Source of the DNA: Marthasterias glacialis
Taxonomy: Eukaryota > Echinodermata > Asteroidea > Forcipulatida > Asteriidae
Direction: 5' to 3'
Assembly (NCBI GenBank): GCA_911728455.2
Contig: OU452227.1
Span: 20,555,431 to 20,619,430, forward strand
Length of the DNA stretch: 64,000 bases
A program made the position numbers and the translations under genes. Of this stretch, positions 1 to 8,400 are shown one piece after another; positions within the stretch are counted from its first letter, which is position 1; each line of letters opens with the position of its first letter. The notes under the pieces were generated by a model that was not told the origin of the DNA, searched no databases, and saw only the letters and a list, made by a program, of their open reading frames with translations.

Positions 1-106
1 GTTGCTAAGTTTTGTTTTCACTCTGTTACAGTTTCGTGTACAAAAGTGCCATTAGACAGGCGTTTGAAGCGCATTCGGAGCAGCCCCGCTCCCTGGTAGT
101 TTCAAG

Positions 107-119
107 GCGGAAGATGGCC
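107..119 (+). promoter_or_regulatory. Overlapping ETS-like and YY1-like motif, GCGGAAGATGGCC
   Basis: GCGGAAG resembles the GGAA-core ETS family site, and AAGATGGCC resembles the YY1 core (AAGATGGC). The element recurs about once per unit, mostly as GGCGGAAGATGGCC. Variants alter one half: GGAAAATGG in units at 500-2483 and 5961-7941, GGAAGATGTCC in many units (for example near 3094 and 49760), and GGAATATGG or GGAATATGTTCC near 2594, 8052, 50758 and 53248. Short matches of this kind occur by chance, so binding is unproven. Confidence 0.3.
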
Positions 120-166
120 CTGGCTGGCCTGGAAAACCGGATTTTCGGATGCAGGACTATGGCAGC

Positions 167-178
167 TACCTGCAGGTA
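167..178 (+). other. 12-bp palindrome TACCTGCAGGTA
   Basis: A perfect palindrome present once in most units; it contains CCTGCAGG. It is altered to ACCTGAAGGTA in units at 2484, 3476, 7942, 8934 and 36726, to ACCTGCATGTA in units at 11415 and 13415, to ACCTGCAAGTA in units at 34254, 34745, 35735 and 37721, and to ACCAGCAGGTA in units at 59586 and 62556. The right half is also the splice-donor-like CAG/GTACAAG. It is useful as a diagnostic restriction-type landmark; no binding protein can be named. Confidence 0.8.
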
Positions 179-247
179 CAAGAAATTTCTCTCTAGCCCC
201 ATTATTTCTGGAGTTATTGGCCGTGGCGATGCCGACTTCTTTTTTCG

Positions 248-272
248 TTTTTTTTTTTTTTTTTTTTTTTTT
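248..272 (+). repeat. Poly-T tract (one per unit; reference copy, 25 T)
   Basis: Each unit has a homopolymer T run at this place, preceded by CTTCTTTTTTCG or a variant and followed by GCTGGCTTCAG. Variant classes mark subfamilies: pure T of about 15-29; a C-interrupted short form after TTTATTCGGC (for example near 3220-3250, 9673-9700, 43932-43962); a TTTATTCAGC form (from 26560); a CGGATTT form (from 18630); and a G-interrupted form (for example near 35486-35506 and 41449-41471). On the opposite strand this is poly-A. It explains most unit-length variation. Confidence 0.95.
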
Positions 273-315
273 GCTGGCTTCAGTCCATCACACACGTAGC
301 GGCCTTGGCTATTGT

Positions 316-323
316 TGACGTAC
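316..323 (+). promoter_or_regulatory. Half-CRE-like TGACGTAC (reference unit)
   Basis: TGACG plus TAC sits between the poly-T tract and CCGCGG in most units. It differs from the CREB/ATF palindrome TGACGTCA at the last two positions. Units at 23841, 26814, 29288 and 32759 have TTGACCAACACAG instead, which removes the CG. It is listed because three units at 15409-16900 carry the perfect palindrome. Confidence 0.3.
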
Positions 324-425
324 ACAGAGCATGGCCGTTTGCACTGGACAACTTAGGGGTGTCCTCACTCCGCGGTCCCTGGCATCCTCCATGTTAATCC
401 CACAGCCCCAAGACCGGCATTTTCG

Positions 426-448
426 GAAAGCCCATGAGCAGGGCTTTC
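426..448 (+). other. Hairpin: 8-bp perfect inverted repeat, 7-nt loop
   Basis: GAAAGCCC (426-433) and GGGCTTTC (441-448) are exact reverse complements separated by ATGAGCA. The element recurs in most units at the same place. Some subfamilies break the stem or alter the loop: AAAGCCAATGAGCAGGG in units 2, 4, 13 and 15 (near 921, 1913, 6383, 7375); AGCCCACGAGCATGGC near 3404, 4400, 8865 and 9858; and AAAGCTCATGAGC near 42627. Because breaks are tolerated, a structural role is unproven. Confidence 0.7.
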
Positions 449-499
449 TAACAGTGTCAGACTTGTCAGTTTTCCGCCAATAATTTGGGAGATAGGGCC

Positions 500-2483
500 G
501 TTGCTAAGTCTTGTTTTCACTCTGTTACAGTTTCGTGTACAAAAGTGCCATTAGACAGGCGTTTGAAGCGCATTCGGAGCAGCCCCGCTCCCTGGTATTT
601 TCAAGGCGGAAAATGGCCCTGGCTGGCCGGGAAAACAGGATTTTCGGATGCAGGACTATGGCAGCTACCTGCAGGTACAAGAAATTTCTCTCTAGCCCCA
701 TTATTTCTGGAGTTATTGGCCGTGGCGCTGCCGACTTCTTTTTTCGTTTTTTTTTTTTTTTTTTGCTGGCTTCAGTCCATCACACACGTAGCGGCCTTGG
801 CTATTGTTGACGTACACAGAGCATGGCCGTTTGCACTGGACATCTTAGGGGTGTCCTCACTCCGCGGTCACTGGCATCCTCCCTGTTAATCCCACAGCCC
901 CAAGACCGACATTTTCGGAAAGCCAATGAGCAGGGCTTTCTAACAGTGTCAGACTTGTCAGTTTTCCGCCAACAATTTGAGAGATAGGGCCGTTGCTAAG
1001 TCTTGTTTTCTCTCTGTTACAGTTTCGTGTACAAAAGTGCCATTAGACAGGCGTTTGAAGCGCATTCGGAGCAGCCCCGCTCCCTGGTAGTTTCAAGGCG
1101 GAAAATGGCCCTGGCTGGCCGGGAAAACCGGATTTTCGGATGCAAGACTATGGCAGCTACCTGCAGGTACAAGAAATTTCTCTCTAGCCCCATTATTTCT
1201 GGAGTTATTGGCCGTGGCGCTTCCGACTTCTTTTTTCGTTTTTTTTTTTTTTTTTTTTTTTTTTGCTGGCTTCAGTCCATCACACACGTAGCGGCCTTGG
1301 CTATTGTTGACGTACACAGAGCATGGCCGTTTGCACTGGACATCTTAGGGGTGTCCTCACTCCGCGGTCCCTGGCATCCTCCCTGTTAATCCCACAGCCC
1401 CAAGACCGGCATTTTCGGAAAGCCCATGAGCAGGGCTTTCTAACAGTGTCAGACTTGTCAGTTTTCCGCCAATAATTTGGGAGATAGGGCCGTTGCTAAG
1501 TTTTGTTTTCACTCTGTTACAGTTTCGTGTACAAAAGTGCCATTAGACAGGCGTTTGAAGCGCATTCGGAGCAGCCCCGCTCCCTGGTATTTTCAAGGCG
1601 GAAAATGGCCCTGGCTGGCCGGGAAAACAGGATTTTCGGATGCAGGACTATGGCAGCTACCTGCAGGTACAAGAAATTTCTCTCTAGCCCCATTATTTCT
1701 GGAGTTATTGGCCGTGGCGCTGCCGACTTCTTTTTTCGTTTTTTTTTTTTTTTTTTGCTGGCTTCAGTCCATCACACACGTAGCGGCCTTGGCTATTGTT
1801 GACGTACACAGAGCATGGCCGTTTGCACTGGACATCTTAGGGGTGTCCTCACTCCGCGGTCACTGGCATCCTCCCTGTTAATCCCACAGCCCCAAGACCG
1901 ACATTTTCGGAAAGCCAATGAGCAGGGCTTTCTAACAGTGTCAGACTTGTCAGTTTTCCGCCAACAATTTGAGAGATAGGGCCGTTGCTAAGTCTTGTTT
2001 TCTCTCTGTTACAGTTTCGTGTACAAAAGTGCCATTAGACAGGCGTTTGAAGCGCATTCGGAGCAGCCCCGCTCCCTGGTAGTTTCAAGGCGGAAAATGG
2101 CCCTGGCTGGCCGGGAAAACCGGATTTTCGGATGCAAGACTATGGCAGCTACCTGCAGGTACAAGAAATTTCTCTCTAGCCCCATTATTTCTGGAGTTAT
2201 TGGCCGTGGCGCTTCCGACTTCTTTTTTCGTTTTTTTTTTTTTTTTTTTTTTTTTTGCTGGCTTCAGTCCATCACACACGTAGCGGCCTTGGCTATTGTT
2301 GACGTACACAGAGCATGGCCGTTTGCACTGGACATCTTAGGGGTGTCCTCACTCCGCGGTCCCTGGCATCCTCCCTGTTAATCCCAAAGCCCCAAGACCG
2401 GCATTTTCGGAAAGCCCATGAGCAGGGCTTTCTAACAGTGTCAGACTTGTCAGTTTTCCGCCAATAATTTGGGAGATAGGGCC
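500..2483 (+). repeat. Nested two-unit duplication (units 2-3 and 4-5)
   Basis: Units 2-3 (500-1491) and units 4-5 (1492-2483) match at a 992-bp offset. Units 2 and 4 share GGTATTTTCAAGG, GAAAACAGG, GTCACTGGC and CCGACATTTTCGG; units 3 and 5 share GATGCAAGACT and GCGCTTCCGAC. Small differences remain, such as AATCCCAAAGCC in unit 5 versus AATCCCACAGCC in unit 3. The same nested pair is in the second block copy, so the two-unit step came before the 11-unit step. Confidence 0.92.
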
Positions 2484-2981
2484 GTTGCTAAGTTTTGTTT
2501 TCACTCTGTTACAGTTTCGTGTACAAAAGTGCCATTAGACAGGCGTTTGAAGCGCATTCGGAGCAGCCCCGCTCCCTGGTAGTTTCAAGGCGGAATATGT
2601 TCCTGGCTGGCCGGGAAAACCAGATTTTCGGATGCAGGACTATGGCAGCTACCTGAAGGTACAAGAAATTTCTCTCTAGCCCCATTATTTCTGGAGTTAT
2701 TGGCCATGGCGCTGCCGACTTCTTTTTTCGTTTTTTTTTTTTTTTTTTTTGTTTGCTGGCTTCAGTCCATCACACACGTAGCGGCCTTGGCTATTGTTGA
2801 CGTACACAGAGCATGGCCGTTTGCACTGGACATCTTCGGGGTGTCCTCACTCCGCGGTCCCTGGCATCCTCCCTGTTAATCCCACAGCCCCAAGACCGGA
2901 ATTTTCGGAAAGCCCATGAGCAGGGCTTTCTAACAGTGTTAGACTTGTCAGTTTTCCGCCAATAATTTGGGAGATAGGGCC

Positions 2982-4962
2982 GTTGCTGAGTCTTGTTTTC
3001 ACTCTGTTACAGTTTCGTGTACAAAAGTGCCATTAGACAGGCGTTTGAAGCGCATTTGGAGCAGCCCCGCTCCCTGGTAGTTTCAAGGCGGAAGATGTCC
3101 CTGGCTGGCCGGGAAAACCAGATTTTCGGATGCAGGACTATGGCAGCTACCTGCAGGTAGAAGAAATTTCTCTTTAGCCCCATTATTTCTCGAGTTATTG
3201 GCCATGGCGCTGCCGACTTCTTTATTCGGCTTTTTTCTTTCTTTTTTTGCTGGCTTCAGTCCAGCACACACGTAGCGGCCTTGGCTATTGTTGACGTACA
3301 CAGAGCATGGCCGTTTGCACTGGACATCTTCGGGGTGTCCTCACTCCGCGGTCCCTGGCATCCTCCCTTTTAATCCCACTGCCCCAAGACCGGCCTTTTC
3401 GGAAAGCCCACGAGCATGGCTTTCTAACAGTGTCAGACTTGTCAGTTTTCCGCCAATAATTTGGGAGATAGGGCCGTTGCTAAGTCTTGTTTTCACTCTG
3501 TTACAGTTTCGTGTACAAAAGTGCCATTAGACGGGCGTTTGAAGTGCATTCGGAGCAGCCCCGCTCCCTGGTAGTTTCAAGGCGGAAGATGGCCCTGGCT
3601 GGCCGGGAAAACCGGATTTTCGGATGCAGGACTATGGCAGCTACCTGAAGGTACAAGAAATTTCTCTCTAGCCCCATTATTTCTGGAGTTATTGGCCATG
3701 GCGCTGCCGACTTCTTTTTTCGTTTTTTTTTTTTTTTTTTTTTGTTTGCTGGCTTCAGTCCATCACACACGTAGCGGCCTTGGCTATTGTTGACGTACAC
3801 AGAGCATGGCCGTTTGCACTGGACATCTTCGGGGTGTCCTCACTCCGCGGTCCCTGGCATCCTCCCTGTTAATCCCACAGCCCCAAGACCGGCATTTTCG
3901 GAAAGCCCATGAGCAGGGCTTTCTAACAGTGTTAGACTTGTCAGTTTTCCGCCAATAATTTGGGAGATAGGGCCGTTGCTAAGTCTTGTTTTCACTCTGT
4001 TACAGTTTCGTGTACAAAAGTGCCATTAGACAGGCGTTTGAAGCGCATTTGGAGCAGCCCCGCTCCCTGGTAGTTTCAAGGCGGAAGATGTCCCTGGCTG
4101 GCCGGGAAAACCAGATTTTCGGATGCAGGACTATGGCAGCTACCTGCAGGTACAAGAAATTTCTCTTTAGCCCCATTATTTCTCGAGTTATTGGCCATGG
4201 CGCTGCCGACTTCTTTATTCGGCTTTTTTCTTTCTTTTTTTGCTGGCTTCAGTCCAGCACACACGTAGCGGCCTTGGCTATTGTTGACGTACACAGAGCA
4301 TGGCCGTTTGCACTGGACATCTTCGGGGTGTCCTCACTCCGCGGTCCCTGGCATCCTCCCTTTTAATCCCACTGCCCCAAGACCGGCCTTTTCGGAAAGC
4401 CCACGAGCATGGCTTTCTAACAGTGTCAGACTTGTCAGTTTTCCGCCAATAATTTGGGAGATAGGGCCGTTGCTAAGTCTTGTTTTCACTCTGTTACAGT
4501 TTCGTGTACAAAAGTGCCATTAGACGGGCGTTTGAAGTGCATTCGGAGCAGCCCCGCTCCCTGGTAGTTTCAAGGCGGAAGATGGCCCTGGCTGGCCGGG
4601 AAAACCGGATTTTCGGATGCAGGACTATGGCAGCTACCTGCAGGTAAAAGAAATTTCTCTCTAGCCCCATTATTTCTCGAGTTATTGGCCGTGGCGCTGC
4701 CGACTTCTTTATTCGGCTTTTTTCTTTCTTTCTTTGCTGGCTTCAGTCCAGCACACACGTAGCGGCCTTGGCTATTGTTGACGTACACAGAGCATGCCCG
4801 TTTGCACTGGACATCTTCGGGGTGTCCTCACTCCGTGGTCCCTGGCATCCTCCCTGTTAATCCCACAGCCCCAAGACCGGCATTTTCGGAAAGCCCATGA
4901 GCAGGGCTTTCTAACAGTGTCAGACTTGTCAGTTTTCCGCCACTAATTTGGGAGATAAGGCC
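2982..4962 (+). repeat. Nested two-unit duplication (units 7-8 and 9-10)
   Basis: Units 7 (2982) and 9 (3975) share GCATTTGGAGC, GATGTCCCTGG, TCTCGAGTTATTGG and the C-interrupted T tract. Units 8 (3476) and 10 (4469) share GACGGGCG and GAAGTGCATTCGG at their 5' ends but differ later: unit 8 has a long pure T tract, while unit 10 has TCTTTCTTTCTTTGC. The match therefore breaks inside the second unit. It recurs at 8440-10420. Confidence 0.88.
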
Positions 4963-5462
4963 GTTGCTAAGTCTTGTTTTCACTCTGTTACAGTTTCGTG
5001 TACAAAAGTGCCATTAGACAGGCGTTTGAACCTCATTCGGAGCAGCCCCGCTCCCTGGTAGTTTCAAGGCGGAAGATGGCCCTGGCTGGCCGGGAAAACC
5101 GGATTTTCGGATGCAGGACTATGGCAGCTACCTGCAGGTACAAGAAATTTCTCTCTAGCCCCATTATTTCTGGAGTTATTGGCCGTGGCGCTGCCGCCCT
5201 CTTTTTTCCTTTTTTTTTTTTTTTTTTTTTTTTCTGCTGGCTTCAGTCCAGCACACACGTAGCGGCCTTGGCTATTGTTGACGTACACAGAGCATGGCCG
5301 TTTGCACTGGACATCTTCGGGGTGTCCTCACTCCGCGGTCCCTGGCATCCTCCCTGTTAATTCCATAGCCCCTAAATCGGTATTTTCGGAAAGCCCATGA
5401 GCAGGGCTTTCTAACAGTGTCAGACTTGTCAGTTTTCCGCCAATAATTTGGGAGATTGGGCC

Positions 5463-8400
5463 GTTGCTAAGTTTTGTTTTCACTCTGTTACAGTTTCGTG
5501 TACAAAAGTGCCATTAGACAGGCGTTTGAAGCGCATTCGGAGCAGCCCCGCTCCCTGGTAGTTTCAAGGCGGAAGATGGCCCTGGCTGGCCTGGAAAACC
5601 GGATTTTCGGATGCAGGACTATGGCAGCTACCTGCAGGTACAAGAAATTTCTCTCTAGCCCCATTATTTCTGGAGTTATTGGCCGTGGCGATGCCGACTT
5701 CTTTTTTCGTTTTTTTTTTTTTTTTTTTTTTTTGCTGGCTTCAGTCCATCACACACGTAGCGGCCTTGGCTATTGTTGACGTACACAGAGCATGGCCGTT
5801 TGCACTGGACAACTTAGGGGTGTCCTCACTCCGCGGTCCCTGGCATCCTCCATGTTAATCCCACAGCCCCAAGACCGGCATTTTCGGAAAGCCCATGAGC
5901 AGGGCTTTCTAACAGTGTCAGACTTGTCAGTTTTCCGCCAATAATTTGGGAGATAGGGCCGTTGCTAAGTCTTGTTTTCACTCTGTTACAGTTTCGTGTA
6001 CAAAAGTGCCATTAGACAGGCGTTTGAAGCGCATTCGGAGCAGCCCCGCTCCCTGGTATTTTCAAGGCGGAAAATGGCCCTGGCTGGCCGGGAAAACAGG
6101 ATTTTCGGATGCAGGACTATGGCAGCTACCTGCAGGTACAAGAAATTTCTCTCTAGCCCCATTATTTCTGGAGTTATTGGCCGTGGCGCTGCCGACTTCT
6201 TTTTTCGTTTTTTTTTTTTTTTTTTGCTGGCTTCAGTCCGTCACACACGTAGCGGCCTTGGCTATTGTTGACGTACACAGAGCATGGCCGTTTGCACTGG
6301 ACATCTTAGGGGTGTCCTCACTCCGCGGTCACTGGCATCCTCCCTGTTAATCCCACAGCCCCAAGACCGACATTTTCGGAAAGCCAATGAGCAGGGCTTT
6401 CTAACAGTGTCAGACTTGTCAGTTTTCCGCCAACAATTTGAGAGATAGGGCCGTTGCTAAGTCTTGTTTTCTCTCTGTTACAGTTTCGTGTACAAAAGTG
6501 CCATTAGACAGGCGTTTGAAGCGCATTCGGAGCAGCCCCGCTCCCTGGTAGTTTCAAGGCGGAAAATGGCCCTGGCTGGCCGGGAAAACCGGATTTTCGG
6601 ATGCAAGACTATGGCAGCTACCTGCAGGTACAAGAAATTTCTCTCTAGCCCCATTATTTCTGGAGTTATTGGCCGTGGCGCTTCCGACTTCTTTTTTCGT
6701 TTTTTTTTTTTTTTTTTTTTTTTTTGCTGGCTTCAGTCCATCACACACGTAGCGGCCTTGGCTATTGTTGACGTACACAGAGCATGGCCGTTTGCACTGG
6801 ACATCTTAGGGGTGTCCTCACTCCGCGGTCCCTGGCATCCTCCCTGTTAATCCCACAGCCCCAAGACCGGCATTTTCGGAAAGCCCATGAGCAGGGCTTT
6901 CTAACAGTGTCAGACTTGTCAGTTTTCCGCCAATAATTTGGGAGATAGGGCCGTTGCTAAGTTTTGTTTTCACTCTGTTACAGTTTCGTGTACAAAAGTG
7001 CCATTAGACAGGCGTTTGAAGCGCATTCGGAGCAGCCCCGCTCCCTGGTATTTTCAAGGCGGAAAATGGCCCTGGCTGGCCGGGAAAACAGGATTTTCGG
7101 ATGCAGGACTATGACAGCTACCTGCAGGTACAAGAAATTTCTCTCTAGCCCCATTATTTCTGGAGTTATTGGCCGTGGCGCTGCCGACTTCTTTTTTCGT
7201 TTTTTTTTTTTTTTTTGCTGGCTTCAGTCCATCACACACGTAGCGGCCTTGGCTATTGTTGACGTACACAGAGCATGGCCGTTTGCACTGGACATCTTAG
7301 GGGTGTCCTCACTCCGCGGTCACTGGCATCCTCCCTGTTAATCCCACAGCCCCAAGACCGACATTTTCGGAAAGCCAATGAGCAGGGCTTTCTAACAGTG
7401 TCAGACTTGTCAGTTTTCCGCCAACAATTTGAGAGATAGGGCCGTTGCTAAGTCTTGTTTTCTCTCTGTTACAGTTTCGTGTACAAAAGTGCCATTAGAC
7501 AGGCGTTTGAAGCGCATTCGGAGCAGCCCCGCTCCCTGGTAGTTTCAAGGCGGAAAATGGCCCTGGCTGGCCGGGAAAACCGGATTTTCGGATGCAAGAC
7601 TATGGCAGCTACCTGCAGGTACAAGAAATTTCTCTCTAGCCCCATTATTTCTGGAGTTATTGGCCGTGGCGCTTCCGACTTCTTTTTTCGTTTTTTTTTT
7701 TTTTTTTTTTTTTTGCTGGCTTCAGTCCATCACACACGTAGCGGCCTTGGCTATTGTTGACGTACACAGAGCATGGCCGTTTGCACTGGACATCTTAGGG
7801 GTGTCCTCACTCCGCGGTCCCTGGCATCCTCCCTGTTAATCCCAAAGCCCCAAGACCGGCATTTTCGGAAAGCCCATGAGCAGGGCTTTCTAACAGTGTC
7901 AGACTTGTCAGTTTTCCGCCAATAATTTGGGAGATAGGGCCGTTGCTAAGTTTTGTTTTCACTCTGTTACAGTTTCGTGTACAAAAGTGCCATTAGACAG
8001 GCGTTTGAAGCGCATTCGGAGCAGCCCCGCTCCCTGGTAGTTTCAAGGCGGAATATGTTCCTGGCTGGCCGGGAAAACCAGATTTTCGGATGCAGGACTA
8101 TGGCAGCTACCTGAAGGTACAAGAAATTTCTCTCTAGCCCCATTATTTCTGGAGTTATTGGCCATGGCGCTGCCGACTTCTTTTTTCGTTTTTTTTTTTT
8201 TTTTTTTTGTTTGCTGGCTTCAGTCCATCACACACGTAGCGGCCTTGGCTATTGTTGACGTACACAGAGCATGGCCGTTTGCACTGGACATCTTCGGGGT
8301 GTCCTCACTCCGCGGTCCCTGGCATCCTCCCTGTTAATCCCACAGCCCCAAGACCGGAATTTTCGGAAAGCCCATGAGCAGGGCTTTCTAACAGTGTTAG

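Larger units (their letters stand above)
1..218 (+). repeat. Half-unit A of the reference unit
   Basis: This half begins at the GGCCGT(T)GC junction and ends before the second GGCCGT at 219. Its landmarks recur in the same order in half-unit B: GTACA, CGTTTG, CATTCGG, CCGCTCCCTGG, CCGGATTTTCGGA, ATGCAGGACT and CCATTATTTCTGGAG. It has the TACCTGCAGGTA palindrome, which B lacks, and it lacks the poly-T tract of B. I infer that A and B are diverged copies of one ancestral repeat of about 220 bp. Confidence 0.7.
32..283 (+). other. Splice-signal-like exon/intron arrangement (reference unit)
   Basis: Seen: TTGTTTTCACTCTGTTACAG ending at 31 resembles a 3' splice site; CAG/GTACAAG at 173-182 resembles a 5' splice site (GT at 176-177); T25 plus GCTGGCTTCAG ending at 283 resembles a second 3' splice site. 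Together they would frame a 144-nt exon (32-175) and a 108-nt intron (176-283). Some units have a donor closer to consensus (GTAAAAG at 4469, 9927, 60084 and 63054). No branch point is convincing, and no donor follows the second acceptor. This is motif-based inference; there is no evidence here that the array is transcribed or spliced. Confidence 0.25.
1..499 (+). repeat. Reference repeat unit (unit 1)
   Basis: Chosen as the coordinate reference. In order it holds: a pyrimidine-rich run ending in CAG (10-31), GTACA (38-42), CGTTTG (61-66), TCCCTGG (90-96), GCGGAAGATGGCC (107-119), CCGGATTTTCGGA (137-149), TACCTGCAGGTA (167-178), CCATTATTTC (199-208), GGCCGT (219-224), T25 (248-272), GCTGGCTTCAG (273-283), TGACGTAC (316-323), CCGCGG (370-375), CCGGCATTTTCGGA (414-427), a hairpin (426-448) and CCAATAATTT (477-486). 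Unit 1 has some variants shared only with unit 12 (5463), for example GCCTGG for GCCGGG near 128-133 and ACAACTTAGG for ACATCTTCGG near 348-357. Confidence 0.95.
219..499 (+). repeat. Half-unit B of the reference unit, carrying the poly-T tract
   Basis: Landmarks matching half A in order are GGCCGTGGC (219-227), GTACA (320-324), CGTTTG (336-341), CATCTTCGG (about 349-357 in most units, mutated in unit 1), CCGCGGTCCCTGG (370-382), CCGGCATTTTCGGA (414-427), ATGAGCAGGGCT (434-445) and CCAATAATTTGGGAG (477-491). B is about 60 bp longer than A, almost all of it between GGCCGT and GTACA, where the T tract and the following TAGCGGCCTTGGC-type sequence lie. The extra sequence therefore looks inserted or expanded in B. 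Confidence 0.7.
1..5462 (+). repeat. Higher-order block 1, first copy (units 1-11)
   Basis: Unit starts are 1, 500, 992, 1492, 1984, 2484, 2982, 3476, 3975, 4469 and 4963. The block matches 5463-10922 unit for unit at an offset of 5462 falling to 5458 bp, sharing variants such as GCGATGCCGAC (unit 1), GTCACTGGC (units 2 and 4), TTCAAGGCGGAATATG (unit 6), GTAGAAG (unit 7) and TTTGAACCTCATTCGG with CCGCCCTC (unit 11). Because the window starts here, the copy may extend upstream. The junction with the second copy is near 5450-5475. Confidence 0.93.

Noticed and set aside
72..89. CENP-B box in ATTCGGAGCAGCCCCG
   Set aside because: TTCG, a four-base gap and A are in place, but the required CGGG is CCCG, so core positions mismatch. 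I saw no better match on either strand.
248..272. Transcription terminator (Pol III T run or bacterial rho-independent)
   Set aside because: A T run alone is not enough. No stable GC-rich hairpin lies directly upstream and there is no gene for it to end.
248..283. SINE or LINE 3' end with target-site duplication
   Set aside because: The A-rich tail on the minus strand has no recognisable element body and no flanking direct repeat that I could find. I kept it only as a speculative finding.
12..299. Plus-strand frame of about 95-140 codons in most units as a protein gene
   Set aside because: It starts at TTG rather than ATG and ends in a phenylalanine run encoded by the poly-T tract. Its C-terminus shifts frame with T-run length. 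It is interrupted by TGA, TAG or TAA in units near 2656, 3158, 3649, 4646, 36897 and 60259. No known domain is visible.
26..325. Minus-strand frame with a lysine run (about 60-113 codons) as a protein gene
   Set aside because: The lysine run is the reverse complement of the T tract. The frame overlaps the plus-strand frame, changes length with the tract and matches no domain I recognise.
370..387. CTCF site around CCGCGGTCCCTGGCAT
   Set aside because: It shares only a GC-rich start with the CTCF core; the conserved GGGGGCA-type segment is missing.
5440..5480. Array boundary or inserted element at the block junction
   Set aside because: Unit spacing and sequence continue normally across the junction. 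It is only the seam between the two 11-unit copies.
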